A DNA stretch of 64,000 bases, taken from contig NZ_AULB01000009.1 in the NCBI RefSeq assembly GCF_000425065.1, positions 248,001 through 312,000 on the forward strand, given 5' to 3'. Origin of the DNA: Actinomadura rifamycini DSM 43936. Lineage in GTDB: Bacteria > Actinomycetota > Actinomycetes > Streptosporangiales > Streptosporangiaceae. A program made the position numbers and the translations under genes. Of the stretch, positions 51,926 to 60,694 are shown one piece after another; the first letter of the stretch is position 1; every line of letters begins with the position of its first letter. The notes beneath the pieces were generated by a model. It was not told where the DNA came from, ran no database searches, and saw only the letters and a program-made list of their open reading frames with translations.

Positions 51926-52215
51926 GCGCCGACCGGCGGGAATGGCCGCTCTACGAGGTGTTCGTGCGCGGCAAGCGCGGCCTCAACCACGTCCACGTCG
52001 GCTCGCTGCACGCCCCGGACGACGTGCTGGCCCTGCGCCACGCGCGCGACGTCTACACGCGGCGCAACGAGGGCGTCAGCATCTGGGTCGTGCGCGCCGA
52101 CGCCGTCACGGCGTCCAGCCCGGACGAGAAGGACCCGCTGTTCGCCCCGAACGGCGACAAGGTCTACCGGCATCCCACGTTCTACGACATCCCCGGCGAC
52201 GTGCCGCACATGTGA
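51922..52215 (+). CDS. paaB: Phenylacetyl-CoA epoxidase subunit PaaB
   Basis: A 97-residue protein with the PaaB pattern [50 protein letters not shown] (key segments around residues 8-57) and a tail [18 protein letters not shown]. It bridges PaaAC dimers in the epoxidase complex. The ATG overlaps the paaA stop by 4 nt. Confidence 0.95.
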   Translation: MSADRREWPLYEVFVRGKRGLNHVHVGSLHAPDDVLALRHARDVYTRRNEGVSIWVVRADAVTASSPDEKDPLFAPNGDKVYRHPTFYDIPGDVPHM

Positions 52216-52228
52216 GGGCGGACCGACC

Positions 52229-53161
52229 ATGAACGACGACCAGACGACCGGCGGGCCGGGCGGCGTCTTCGCCGGCCTCGTCGAGGCCGACGACGACGCG
52301 TCGCAGTGGGCCTTCGGCACCGGCTTCGAGGACCCGCTCGCCGGCGTCGACACGACCGTCCCCGACGGCGCCGACCCGGCGGCCCTCGCCGCGTACTGCC
52401 TCATGCTCGGCGACGACGCGCTCATCATGTCGCAGCGGCTGGCGGAGTGGTGCAGCCGCGCCCCCGACCTGGAAGAGGACATCGCGCTCGCGAACATGGC
52501 CCTCGACCTGCTCGGCCAGGCGCGCCTGCTGCTGTCGCGTGCCGCCGCCGCCGACCCGTCCGTCGTCCCGGCGCTCCCGGCGGGCTCGCCCGTCCCGGCG
52601 GAGGACGCGCTCGCGTTCTTCCGCGACGCCGGGGACTTCCGCAACGTGCGGCTCGCCGAGGTCCCGAACGGCGACTTCGCGCACGTCGTCGTCCGCCTCC
52701 TGCTGTTCGCCACGGCCCGCCTCGCGCTGCTCGAGCGGCTCCGCGCGAGCCGGGACGGCGTCCTCGCCGCCGTCGCGGCGAAGGGCGCCAAGGAGGTCGC
52801 CTACCACCGCGACTGGGCGGGCCGCTGGTTCCTCACCCTCGCGCGGGGCACCGCCGAGTCGCGCCGCAGGCTGGTCGCGGCGCTCGGCGGGCTGTGGCCG
52901 CTCCTGCCCGAGCTGTTCGCGCCCCACCCCGTCGAGACGTCCCTCGCGGCGTCCGGAGCCGGCGTCGACCCCGCGTCGGTGCGCGCGGCGGCGGACGCCG
53001 TCCTCGCGCAGGTCCTCGCGGTGAGCGGCGTCGAGCGTCCGGACGACGCCCCCGCGCCCGGCGGGACGCCCGGCCGCGACGGCGACCACACCGCCGCGCT
53101 CGGCCCGCTGCTCGCCGAGATGCAGGAGGTCGCGCGCGCCCACCCGACGGGGGTCTGGTGA
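52229..53161 (+). CDS. paaC: Phenylacetyl-CoA epoxidase structural subunit PaaC
   Basis: A 310-residue ferritin-like protein: LGDDALIMSQRLAEWCSRAPDLEEDIALANMALDLLGQARLLL and HRDWAGRWFLTLARGTAESRRR mark it as PaaC, the non-catalytic scaffold partner of PaaA. The Ala-rich C-terminal part carries a Pro/Gly insert (APAPGGTPGRDGD). It ends with a 4-nt overlap with paaD. Confidence 0.94.
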   Translation: MNDDQTTGGPGGVFAGLVEADDDASQWAFGTGFEDPLAGVDTTVPDGADPAALAAYCLMLGDDALIMSQRLAEWCSRAPDLEEDIALANMALDLLGQARLLLSRAAAADPSVVPALPAGSPVPAEDALAFFRDAGDFRNVRLAEVPNGDFAHVVVRLLLFATARLALLERLRASRDGVLAAVAAKGAKEVAYHRDWAGRWFLTLARGTAESRRRLVAALGGLWPLLPELFAPHPVETSLAASGAGVDPASVRAAADAVLAQVLAVSGVERPDDAPAPGGTPGRDGDHTAALGPLLAEMQEVARAHPTGVW

Positions 53162-53670
53162 ACGCCCGCGACCGCGCCGCCGCGGCCGCCGCCGGGGTGC
53201 GGGACCCGGAGATGCCGATGCTCACCCTCGCCGACCTCGGCGTCCTGCGCGGCGTCGAGGTGGTCCCGGACGGGCGGGGCGGGGAGACCGTCGTCGCCTC
53301 GATCACCCCCACCTACACCGGCTGCCCCGCCATGGCGACGATGCGCGACGACCTCGTCCACCGGCTGAACGACGCCGGCTTCCCCCGCGTCGAGGTGCGC
53401 GTCGTCCTCGACCCGCCCTGGTCCAGCGACTGGATCTCCGAGCGCGGCCGGGCCGCGCTGCGGGAGGCCGGGCTGTCCCCGCCCGGCCCCGCCCGCCGCG
53501 CGTCCGGTCCCGTGGCGCTCACGCTCGGGCCGCCCCGGCGCGCGCCCGCCTGCCCGCGCTGCGGCTCGGCGGCCACCCGGCCGACCTCGGAGTTCGGCTC
53601 GACCGCCTGCAAGGCCCTCTACCGCTGCACCGACTGCCTCGAGCCCTTCGAGCACGTCAAGGAGATCTGA
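53158..53670 (+). CDS. paaD: PaaD, iron-sulfur assembly-type factor for the epoxidase
   Basis: A 170-residue protein with a DUF59/MIP18-like N-terminal domain (VRDPEMPMLTLADLGVLR, PTYTGCPAM, DPPWSSDWISERGRAAL). It has a C-terminal zinc/iron-sulfur ribbon with CPRC and CTDC and an extra Cys in STACKALYRC. It matures or repairs the metal centres of the complex. Start GTG 53158 overlaps the paaC stop. Confidence 0.94.
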   Translation: MNARDRAAAAAAGVRDPEMPMLTLADLGVLRGVEVVPDGRGGETVVASITPTYTGCPAMATMRDDLVHRLNDAGFPRVEVRVVLDPPWSSDWISERGRAALREAGLSPPGPARRASGPVALTLGPPRRAPACPRCGSAATRPTSEFGSTACKALYRCTDCLEPFEHVKEI

Positions 53671-53671
53671 G

Positions 53672-54754
53672 ATGCCCGCCACCGCGCCCGCGCCCGCCCG
53701 GGCGGCCGTCTTCCACCCGCTGGCCGTCGCGGCGGTGGACCGCCTGTGCGAGGACGCCGTGGCGATCACCTTCGACGTGCCGGCGGAGCTGCGCGACGTC
53801 TACGACTTCCGGGCCGGGCAGTCGCTCACCCTGCGCCGCGTCGTGGACGGCCGGGAGCACCGCCGGACGTACTCGATCTGCGCGCCCGCCGGCGCGGCCC
53901 CGCGCATCGGGGTCCGCGAGATCCCCGACGGGCTGTTCTCGTCCTGGCTCGTGCACGACGTGGCGCCCGGCACGCGCATCGAGGTGGGGCCGCCGACCGG
54001 GTCCTGGCGCGCCGACCCCGCGACGGGGGAGCGGCACCTGTGCGTCGCCGCCGGGTCCGGCATCACCCCGCTGCTGTCGGTCGCCTCGACCGTCCTGGCC
54101 CACCCGTCCGCGCAGGTGTCGCTGGTCTACGGCAACCGGACGAGCCGCACCGTGATGTTCGCCGAGGAGCTCGGCGACCTGAAGAACCGGTACGGGCCCC
54201 GGCTCCAGCTCGTCCACGTGCTGTCCCGCGAACCCCGCGACGCCGAGCTGTTCTCCGGACGGCTCGACCGCGACCGGCTGCACCGCCTGCTCACTGACGT
54301 CGCCCCCGCCGAGGTGTTCGACCACGTGTGGCTCTGCGGGCCGCACCCGATGGTCGAGGACGCCCGCGCCGTCCTCGCCGGCCTCGGCGTCCCGCCCGAC
54401 CGCGTGCACGTCGAGCTGTTCTACGTGGACGCGCCCCCGCCCGAGCCCCGCCGGGCCGCCGGGGCGCCGTCCGGGGCGACGACCGAGCTGACCACGGTCC
54501 TCGACGGGCTGCGCACCACCTCGACCGTCTCCCGCGAGACGACGATCCTCGAGGGCGCCCAGGCGACCCGCGCCGACCTGCCGTTCGCCTGCAAGGGCGG
54601 CGTCTGCGGGACGTGCCGCGCCGTCGTCCGCGAGGGCGAGGCCGACATGCGCCGCAACCACGCGCTCGAGCCGGCCGAGGTCGACGCCGGTTTCGTCCTC
54701 ACCTGCCAGACGTTCCCGGTGGGCGGGCGCGTGACCGTCGACTACGACGCCTGA
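53672..54754 (+). CDS. paaE: Phenylacetyl-CoA epoxidase reductase
   Basis: A 360-residue flavoprotein reductase. The N-terminal FNR-type domain has RRTYSICAP for FAD and GSGITPLLSVAST for NADPH. The C-terminal plant-type ferredoxin domain has its cysteines in CKGGVCGTCRAV and LTCQTFP. It delivers electrons from NADPH to PaaA. It starts 1 nt after the paaD stop. Confidence 0.95.
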   Translation: MPATAPAPARAAVFHPLAVAAVDRLCEDAVAITFDVPAELRDVYDFRAGQSLTLRRVVDGREHRRTYSICAPAGAAPRIGVREIPDGLFSSWLVHDVAPGTRIEVGPPTGSWRADPATGERHLCVAAGSGITPLLSVASTVLAHPSAQVSLVYGNRTSRTVMFAEELGDLKNRYGPRLQLVHVLSREPRDAELFSGRLDRDRLHRLLTDVAPAEVFDHVWLCGPHPMVEDARAVLAGLGVPPDRVHVELFYVDAPPPEPRRAAGAPSGATTELTTVLDGLRTTSTVSRETTILEGAQATRADLPFACKGGVCGTCRAVVREGEADMRRNHALEPAEVDAGFVLTCQTFPVGGRVTVDYDA

Positions 54755-54792
54755 CCGCGGGCCCGGACGCCCGACCGCGGACCCGGACGCCC
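54753..54792. repeat. 20-bp tandem duplication after paaE
   Basis: Two adjacent 20-bp units beginning GACCGCGG differ at one base and overlap the paaE stop. A third partial copy follows. They lie between the convergent paaE and TetR genes. Confidence 0.75.
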
Positions 54793-54801
54793 GACCGCCG
54801 C

Positions 54802-55440
54802 CTACGGCGTCCGGCCGCCGCGCGGCCGGAGGCCGTCGAAGGCGATCGTGGTGATCGCGTCCGCGACCGTCGCCGGGTCGTACGCGCCGTCCGCGCGGTA
54901 CCACTCGACCAGCGAGTTCACCATGCCGAACAGCAGCCGGCTCACCAGCGGCGGCGGCAGGTCGGCGCGCAGGGCGCCCTCGGCGGCGGCGTCCGCGACG
55001 AGCGCGGCGAGCCGCTCGTCCAGCCGGCGCCGCCGGTCGAGCGCCGCCAGCTCGACGCCGCTGTTGCCCCGCACCCGCAGCAGCAGCGTGACGGACGGCT
55101 GGTGCGCGACCAGCACCTCGACGCTGTGCCGGACGACCTCGCGCAGCCGCTCGTACGCCGTCCGCCCGGCCCGCTCCTCCGCCGCCGCGGTGACCACGGC
55201 CGTCAGCTCGTCGAGGGCGTCGTCCAGGGCCTGCCCGAGGAGCTGCTCCTTGCCGGTGACGTGGTGGTAGATCGCCGGTTTGGTGAGCCCCAGCTCCCTG
55301 GCCAGGTCGCCCATGCTCGTGGCGTCGTACCCCTTGCGGTTGAACAGCTCCACCGCGGTGCGCAGGATCGCCGCCTGGTCGTATCCGGGACGCCCGCGCC
55401 GGCGGCGCGGCGCCGTTCCGTCGGGCCCGGTCGTCGTCAT
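54802..55440 (-). CDS. TetR-family regulator, likely PaaR
   Basis: A 212-residue TetR protein with a basic N-terminus, the helix-turn-helix DATSMGDLARELGLTKPAIYHHVTGKEQLL (about 38-67), and a TetR_C-type domain (AYERLREVVRHSVEVLVAHQPSVTLLLRVRGNSG). It is convergent with the paa operon, as PaaR repressors of actinobacteria often are, and would sense phenylacetyl-CoA. The direct evidence for this identity is only the location and the PaaR-like site at 50922. Confidence 0.85.
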   Translation of the reverse strand: MTTTGPDGTAPRRRRGRPGYDQAAILRTAVELFNRKGYDATSMGDLARELGLTKPAIYHHVTGKEQLLGQALDDALDELTAVVTAAAEERAGRTAYERLREVVRHSVEVLVAHQPSVTLLLRVRGNSGVELAALDRRRRLDERLAALVADAAAEGALRADLPPPLVSRLLFGMVNSLVEWYRADGAYDPATVADAITTIAFDGLRPRGGRTP

Positions 55441-55492
55441 CCGTGCAGCATATGACCTGTCCCGGACGCCCCATCATTCGATACCGATACGA

Positions 55493-55515
55493 GATTCTCC
55501 CGGAATCTGAGAATC
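55493..55515. promoter_or_regulatory. Inverted repeat upstream of the M16-like gene
   Basis: GATTCTC and GAGAATC are separated by 9 bp in the low-GC stretch between the TetR gene and the M16-like gene. Possible operator; binder unknown. Confidence 0.35.
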
Positions 55516-55548
55516 GTACGCTTTCGCCTCCGGAAAAAGGGAGGCCGA

Positions 55549-58023
55549 GTGGAAGTCGTGCGCACCGAAATCGATGGGGTGCCCGTGTTCTGGACCGGGG
55601 GAGGGACCGGCGGCGACGAATACCGGGCCGCCCTGGTGTTCCGGGTGGGACGGGCCGACGAGACCCTCGCGCGCGGCGGTCTGACCCATCTCGTCGAGCA
55701 TCTGGCGCTGCACGCCGTCGGCGAGACGGAATACCACTACAACGGCGCCGTGGACACGAACACCACCATGTTCGTCACCCACGGTGAGGCCGGGAAAGTG
55801 GCGGCGTTTCTGACGTCGCTCTGCGATTCGCTGCGCGAACTGCCCGTGGACCGGCTCGACGCGGAGAAGAAGATTCTGCGCACGGAGGCCGAAAGCCGCG
55901 ACACCGGGCTCGCCGGGCAGATGCTGCTGTGGCGCTACGGCGCCGCCACCTACGGCCTGCCCGCGTACGACGAGCACGGCCTGGCCGCCCACACGGCCGA
56001 GGACGTCCAGGCGTGGGCGGCGCACTGGTTCACCAGGCAGAACGCCGCGCTCGCCATCGTCGGGGGGCCGCCGCCCGACGGGCTGGCGCTGCGCCTCCCC
56101 GACGGGGAGCGGCGGCCCCTTCCCGCACCGTCCAGCGCCCTCCCGTACACGCCCGCCTACTTCACGGCGAACGTCAAGGGCGTCGCGCTGAACGGCGTCG
56201 TGCCGCGCACGATCGCGGGCACCCTCTACGCCGGCGTCCTGAGGCGCCGCCTCCACCGCGTGCTGCGCCGCGACGGCGCGCTCAGCTACACCACCGACGT
56301 CGACTACGCGCCCCGCGACGGCGACACCGCGCACATCACCGCGTTCGCGGACGGGCTCGCCGAGGTGCGCCCGGAACTGGCGGAGCGGTTCCTCGCCGAG
56401 TTCGACCGCATGGCCGCCGAGCCCGTCGGCGCGGACGAGCTCGCCGAGGTCGCGGACGCGGCCCGCACCCGCGCCGCGTCCGACGACGGCCGCGCCGCGC
56501 GGGCCGTCGCGCACAGCGTGGACGAACTGCTCGGGCACCGGTCCCAGACCGTCGAGCAGTACCTCGCCGACCTGGACGCGGTCAAGCCGCAGGACCTCCA
56601 GGACGTCGGCCGCGCCGTCCTGGCCGGCGCCCTGCTGATGCTGCCGCACGAGCAGGAGCCGGGCGACGCCCGGTTCCGGCCCGCCCCGACCGCCTCGACG
56701 ATCGCGGTCGACGGCCGCGTCCACACCCGTCCCGACGAGCCGCGGCTGAGCCTCGTCGTCGGCCGGGAGGGCGTGACGTCCCTGACGGGCCCCGAACTGC
56801 GCACCGTCCGCCACGACGCGTGCGCCGCGGTGCTGGCCTGGCCGGACGGCCTGCGGGTGCTCATCGGCCTGGACGGCCTCACCGTCGCCGTCGAGCCGAA
56901 CCTGTGGGCGGACGGCGCGGGCATCGTCGCCGAGATCGACCGGCACGCGCCCGCCGGCGCGGTCGTGCGGATGCCCGCGCGTCCCGCCGAGCACGTGCCC
57001 GAGCGTCCGGAGGCCGCCCCCGCGCCCGAGGAGGACCCGCTCGCGGCGGAACCGCCGCTGACCCGGGCCGTGGCGGCCGTCCGCGGCCTGCGGGGCCGGA
57101 TCGGGTCGAAGCCGGGCCCCGCCTGGGACGACGCCGCGCTGGCGGCGGCGCTGCCCGCCGTCCGGGGCGGGGACCTGCGCCCCGGCCTGGACCTGCTGGC
57201 CCGCAGCCGCGACGACGCCGAGGCGCGCTCGCTGTACGTGGAGAACCTCACCGACGCGGCGCTCGGCCGCGGCGCGGACCTCGCGCGGCTCGCCGCCGAC
57301 GCCCCCGGCGACCCGGACGTGCAGCTGTGGCTCGGCGCCGTCCGCGTCGGCGAGGCGTGGAAGGCGCGCACCGGGTACCGGGCCGAGTACGTCACGCGGG
57401 AGCGGTTCGCCCGGTTCTGGCGGCTGCTCGCCCTCGCCGGGGGACCGCTGCAGAAGGCGGCCGAGCTGCTGCCGGCCGACCCGGTGCCCTGGGACCACCT
57501 CCAGCGGTACGGCAACGGCCTGCAGCTCGAGCGGCACGAGCTCGACCGGATGTGGGACGAGCTCAAGGCGCGGCACCCGTCCCTGTACGCCGGGCATGTC
57601 ACCCGCGTGCAGATCCTGTGCGCGAAGTGGAAGGGCTCGGACGCCGAGGTGCTCGGGTTCGCGGAGCGGACCGTCGCCGACGCCGAGCCCGGGGACCCGG
57701 TCACCGCCGTGCTGACGACCGCGCACATGGAGGTCGCGCCGGACGAGAGCTGGGAGATGCTCGACGCCTACATGGCCCGGCCGGAGGTGCACGCCGCCGT
57801 GGTCGGCGCGGCCGACCGCTGGCTCGCCGCGCACCGGCCGCACCCCCGCGATCTGGAGGCCCACCACTTCTTCGGTGCCGCGTTCTTCCGCGCGGGCGAC
57901 CGCGAGCGGGCCCGCCGCCACCTGTCCCGGGTCGGCCGCACCGCACCGCCCCTGCGCGCCTGGGGGTACGCGCCCGATCCGGACCGGCTGCTGGCGCGGG
58001 CCCGCCGCGAGGTGGGCGCCTGA
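55549..58023 (+). CDS. M16-type zinc peptidase-like domain fused to a long helical (TPR-like) region
   Basis: An 824-residue protein. Residues 1-400 resemble the two repeats of M16 (pitrilysin/insulinase) proteases: the inverted zinc motif HLVEH at 47-51, a likely third ligand Glu113 in EKKILRTEAE, and a second domain with LRRDGALSYTTDVDYAPRDG. A middle part (about 410-480) is beta-rich and acidic. Residues 500-824 form an Ala/Leu/Arg-rich helical region (PVPWDHLQRYGNGLQ, HPSLYAGHVTRVQILCAKWKGSDAEVL, FFGAAFFRAGDRERARRHL) reminiscent of TPR folds. No signal peptide, so cytosolic. Start GTG 55549 with AGGGAGG. It is a single gene; function unknown, perhaps peptide processing. Confidence 0.75.
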   Translation: MEVVRTEIDGVPVFWTGGGTGGDEYRAALVFRVGRADETLARGGLTHLVEHLALHAVGETEYHYNGAVDTNTTMFVTHGEAGKVAAFLTSLCDSLRELPVDRLDAEKKILRTEAESRDTGLAGQMLLWRYGAATYGLPAYDEHGLAAHTAEDVQAWAAHWFTRQNAALAIVGGPPPDGLALRLPDGERRPLPAPSSALPYTPAYFTANVKGVALNGVVPRTIAGTLYAGVLRRRLHRVLRRDGALSYTTDVDYAPRDGDTAHITAFADGLAEVRPELAERFLAEFDRMAAEPVGADELAEVADAARTRAASDDGRAARAVAHSVDELLGHRSQTVEQYLADLDAVKPQDLQDVGRAVLAGALLMLPHEQEPGDARFRPAPTASTIAVDGRVHTRPDEPRLSLVVGREGVTSLTGPELRTVRHDACAAVLAWPDGLRVLIGLDGLTVAVEPNLWADGAGIVAEIDRHAPAGAVVRMPARPAEHVPERPEAAPAPEEDPLAAEPPLTRAVAAVRGLRGRIGSKPGPAWDDAALAAALPAVRGGDLRPGLDLLARSRDDAEARSLYVENLTDAALGRGADLARLAADAPGDPDVQLWLGAVRVGEAWKARTGYRAEYVTRERFARFWRLLALAGGPLQKAAELLPADPVPWDHLQRYGNGLQLERHELDRMWDELKARHPSLYAGHVTRVQILCAKWKGSDAEVLGFAERTVADAEPGDPVTAVLTTAHMEVAPDESWEMLDAYMARPEVHAAVVGAADRWLAAHRPHPRDLEAHHFFGAAFFRAGDRERARRHLSRVGRTAPPLRAWGYAPDPDRLLARARREVGA

Positions 58024-58047
58024 CCCGCGAGCCCGAGGACGCCCGAC

Positions 58048-58091
58048 AAGCGCCCGTCCGCACGCCGATCAGCGCGTGCGGGCGGGCGCTT
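58048..58091. terminator. Hairpin after the M16-like gene
   Basis: An 18-bp inverted repeat (arms start AAGCGCCCG, one G-T pairing) with an 8-nt loop, 25 nt past the stop codon. Confidence 0.65.
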
Positions 58092-58148
58092 CGCGCTGGT
58101 CGGAGCGACGTTCGTCGGTAAAAACCCGGTTACTTCCCTCTTTCCGGC

Positions 58149-58177
58149 TTGACCGTAATGAGCAAACAGCAGATACA
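58149..58177 (+). promoter_or_regulatory. Promoter of the IclR/peptide-use operon
   Basis: TTGACC (58149-58154) and GATACA (58172-58177) are 17 bp apart, about 17 bp before the dyad at 58194-58219. Confidence 0.45.
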
Positions 58178-58193
58178 GTGCGCCTCAGAAATA

Positions 58194-58219
58194 GCAACGC
58201 TGTTGCGATAAACGCAACA
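58194..58219. promoter_or_regulatory. Overlapping dyads, probable IclR operator
   Basis: GCAAC-GTTGC (3-bp spacer, 58194-58206) overlaps TGTTGCG-CGCAACA (5-bp spacer, 58201-58219). The site lies directly upstream of the IclR gene and downstream of the promoter, as expected for autoregulation. Confidence 0.6.
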
Positions 58220-58224
58220 GAGAG

Positions 58225-59007
58225 GTGGTCGCGTTGGGCGAGCCGGGACGCGGTACGGCGAAGACCCTCGATCGGGGGCTGCTGGTGCTGCTGGCCTTCC
58301 AGCATCGGACGGAGTGGGGGGTCAGCGAGCTGGCCAGGGAACTGGGGCTCGACAAGGCGGTCGCGCACCGGCTGCTGACCACGCTCGCGCACCGCGGGTT
58401 CGTGCTCGCCGACCCCGACACCCGGCGGTACCGGCTCGGCGTCGCGGTCGGCGTGCTCGCCCGGGCGGCGGAGCGGGGCGGCGCGCTGGAGGCCGCGGCC
58501 CGGCCGCTGCTCACCGCGCTGGCCCGCGAGCTGGGCGAGAGCGCCGTCCTCAACGTTCCGCACGGCGCCGGGTACCGGACGGCGCTGGCGGTCGACGCCG
58601 CCGGGCCCATGCGGTACTCGGCGATCGTGGGGGAGACGCTCCCGGCCCACGGCGGGGCCGCCGGGCACGCCATCTTCGCGTTCTACCCGGACGACGACGT
58701 CCGGCGGCTGCTGGGCGCGGGACCGCTGGAGCGGTTCAGCGACACCACGGTCACCGACCCGAACGGGCTCCGCGCGCTGTACGCGCGGGTCCGCCGGGAC
58801 CGGGTCTCGATCTCGCACGGCGAGTACGACCTCAACGTCACCTCGGTCGCGGCGCCGGTGTTCGCCGCCGGGGAGGTCGTCGGCTCGCTGGTCGTGATCG
58901 GCCCGCACCACAACGTCACGGAGAAGATCGACACCACCATCGCGAGGGTGCGCGGGGCGGCCGAGTCGCTGACCCGCCTGCTCGACGGCGGCGGGGCCGA
59001 AGAGTAG
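58225..59007 (+). CDS. IclR-family transcriptional regulator
   Basis: About 260 residues. The winged helix-turn-helix (TLDRGLLVLLAFQHRTEWGVSELARELGLDKAVAHRLLTTLAHRGFV) is followed by an IclR effector domain (RYSAIVGETLPAHGGAAGHAIFAF, SHGEYDLNVTSVAAPVF, VIGPHHNVTEKI). The start is uncertain: GTG 58225 has no usable Shine-Dalgarno, while TTG 58234 has GAGAGG 8 nt upstream. It leads an operon with a transporter and two peptidases and probably senses a peptide or amino-acid derivative. Confidence 0.9.
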   Translation: MVALGEPGRGTAKTLDRGLLVLLAFQHRTEWGVSELARELGLDKAVAHRLLTTLAHRGFVLADPDTRRYRLGVAVGVLARAAERGGALEAAARPLLTALARELGESAVLNVPHGAGYRTALAVDAAGPMRYSAIVGETLPAHGGAAGHAIFAFYPDDDVRRLLGAGPLERFSDTTVTDPNGLRALYARVRRDRVSISHGEYDLNVTSVAAPVFAAGEVVGSLVVIGPHHNVTEKIDTTIARVRGAAESLTRLLDGGGAEE

Positions 59008-59021
59008 CGAGGAAGAGTCCT

Positions 59022-60686
59022 GTGACCATGCGATCGCTGAAGGGGGCGGCCCTGCACGGGCCGGAGGCGCACCCCCGCGCGCACGAGCCGGTCGTCCTGA
59101 TCCTCACCATCGTGCTGTCGGTGCTCGGCGCGCTGATCGGCCTGCACCTGGTGACCACGCTCGGCATCTCGGCCAACACCTCGGTCATCGGGGCGCTGAT
59201 CGCGATGCTCGTGGGGCGGATCCCGGCGCGGAAGCTGCGGGAGATGCGGTCGGTGCACCGGCAGAACCTGGTGCAGAGCGCCATCTCCGGCGCCACGTTC
59301 GCCGCCGCGAACTCGCTGCTGGTGCCGATCGGCGTCCCGTTCGTCCTCGGCCGCCCCGACCTGGTGTGGCCGATGCTGCTGGGCGCCGGGATCGGCCTGT
59401 TCGTCGACTCCCTGGTGCTGTACCGGGTGTTCGACTCGAAGCTGTTCCCGGCCCGCTCCACCTGGCCGCCCGGCGTCGCGGCGGCGGAGACGATCGTCGC
59501 CGGGGACGAGGGCGGCCGCAAAGCCGTCGTGCTGGGCATCGGCGGGCTCGTGGGCTTCCTCGGCTCGTTCGTCAAGGTCGCCGGCAACGCGCTGCCGTTC
59601 TCGGCGGCGGGCGTCGCGCTGATCGGCAACATCTGGGCGCTCGGCATGTTCGGCGTCGGGCTGGGCGTGAACCAGTACGGCCAGGAATGGTTCGACATCG
59701 ACCTCAACGAGATGTACATCCCGCACGGCTTCATGGTCGGCGCCGGGCTCGTCGCCCTCCTGCAGGCCGTGATCCTGCTCGTCCGCAGGCAGCAGGACGG
59801 GGACGAGGACGAGGACGGGGACGGCCGGACGGCCGTCGGCGCGCGGACCGGCGAGGCCATGCAGACCACGGTGGACGAGAACGGGCTGCGGCGGGCGCTC
59901 ACCCAGGGGTACGTCCTGTTCGTGCTCGGTGCGCTGGCGGTCGCGCTGACCGGCGGGATCCTCGGCGAGCTGTCGGTGGTCGAGCTGGTCGGCTGGTGCC
60001 TGCTGGCGGGGTTCGCCGCGCTGGTGCACCAGCTGATCGTCGGCCTGGCCGCGATGCACTCGGGCTGGTTCCCGGCGTTCGCGGTCACGCTGATCTTCAT
60101 GGTGCTGGGCCTGGTCATCGGGATCCCGACCGTGCCGCTGGCGCTGTTCGTCGCCTACATCGCCGCGACCGGCCCCGCGTTCGCCGACATGGGCTACGAC
60201 CTGAAGGCGGGCTGGATCCTGCGGCAGGGCGGCACCCCGTACCGGCTCGTGGAGCGGGCCGGGCGCAAGCAGCAGTACATCGCGCAGCTCGTCGGCTTCG
60301 GCGTCGCGCTCGCGGTGGTCGCGGTGACCTGGAGGTCCTACTTCGAGGGCGGTGAGATCCCGCCGGTGTCGAAGGTGTACGCCGACACCGTCGCGGGCGG
60401 CCTCACCGACACCTCCACGCTCACCAACATCCTGATCTGGGCGGTCCCCGGGGCGCTCATCCAGTTCATCGGCGGACCGGAGCGGCAGATGGGCGTGCTG
60501 CTGGCCACCGGACTGCTGATCCTCACCCCGTACGCCTGCTGGTTCGTGCTCGGCGCACTGGCCTTCAGGATCATCTGGGCCCGGGTGCGCGGACCCGAGG
60601 CCGCGAGCGGCGAGCTGAACCTGATCGGTTCGGGTCTGATCGCCGGAAGCTCGCTCACCGATGTCAGCCGCGTAGTGAAGGGATAA
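59022..60686 (+). CDS. OPT-family oligopeptide transporter
   Basis: A 554-residue membrane protein with about 14 hydrophobic segments: ISANTSVIGALIAMLVG, AAANSLLVPIGVPFVLG, TWPPGVAAAETIVAGDEGG, GNIWALGMFGVGLG, SGWFPAFAVTLIF and QFIGGPERQMGVLLATGLL. A charged Asp/Glu loop (DGDEDEDGDG) sits in the middle. OPT carriers move small peptides or metal-chelate peptides with protons. The GTG at 59022 follows GAGGAAG; an ATG at 59028 is an alternative. It is 14 nt after the IclR gene and 8 nt before the aminopeptidase. Confidence 0.85.
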   Translation: MTMRSLKGAALHGPEAHPRAHEPVVLILTIVLSVLGALIGLHLVTTLGISANTSVIGALIAMLVGRIPARKLREMRSVHRQNLVQSAISGATFAAANSLLVPIGVPFVLGRPDLVWPMLLGAGIGLFVDSLVLYRVFDSKLFPARSTWPPGVAAAETIVAGDEGGRKAVVLGIGGLVGFLGSFVKVAGNALPFSAAGVALIGNIWALGMFGVGLGVNQYGQEWFDIDLNEMYIPHGFMVGAGLVALLQAVILLVRRQQDGDEDEDGDGRTAVGARTGEAMQTTVDENGLRRALTQGYVLFVLGALAVALTGGILGELSVVELVGWCLLAGFAALVHQLIVGLAAMHSGWFPAFAVTLIFMVLGLVIGIPTVPLALFVAYIAATGPAFADMGYDLKAGWILRQGGTPYRLVERAGRKQQYIAQLVGFGVALAVVAVTWRSYFEGGEIPPVSKVYADTVAGGLTDTSTLTNILIWAVPGALIQFIGGPERQMGVLLATGLLILTPYACWFVLGALAFRIIWARVRGPEAASGELNLIGSGLIAGSSLTDVSRVVKG

Positions 60687-60694
60687 GGCGCACA

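Noticed and set aside
54753-54792. Attachment-site or insertion-sequence footprint
   Set aside because: A short tandem duplication without a nearby integrase, transposase or tRNA gene; replication slippage explains it.
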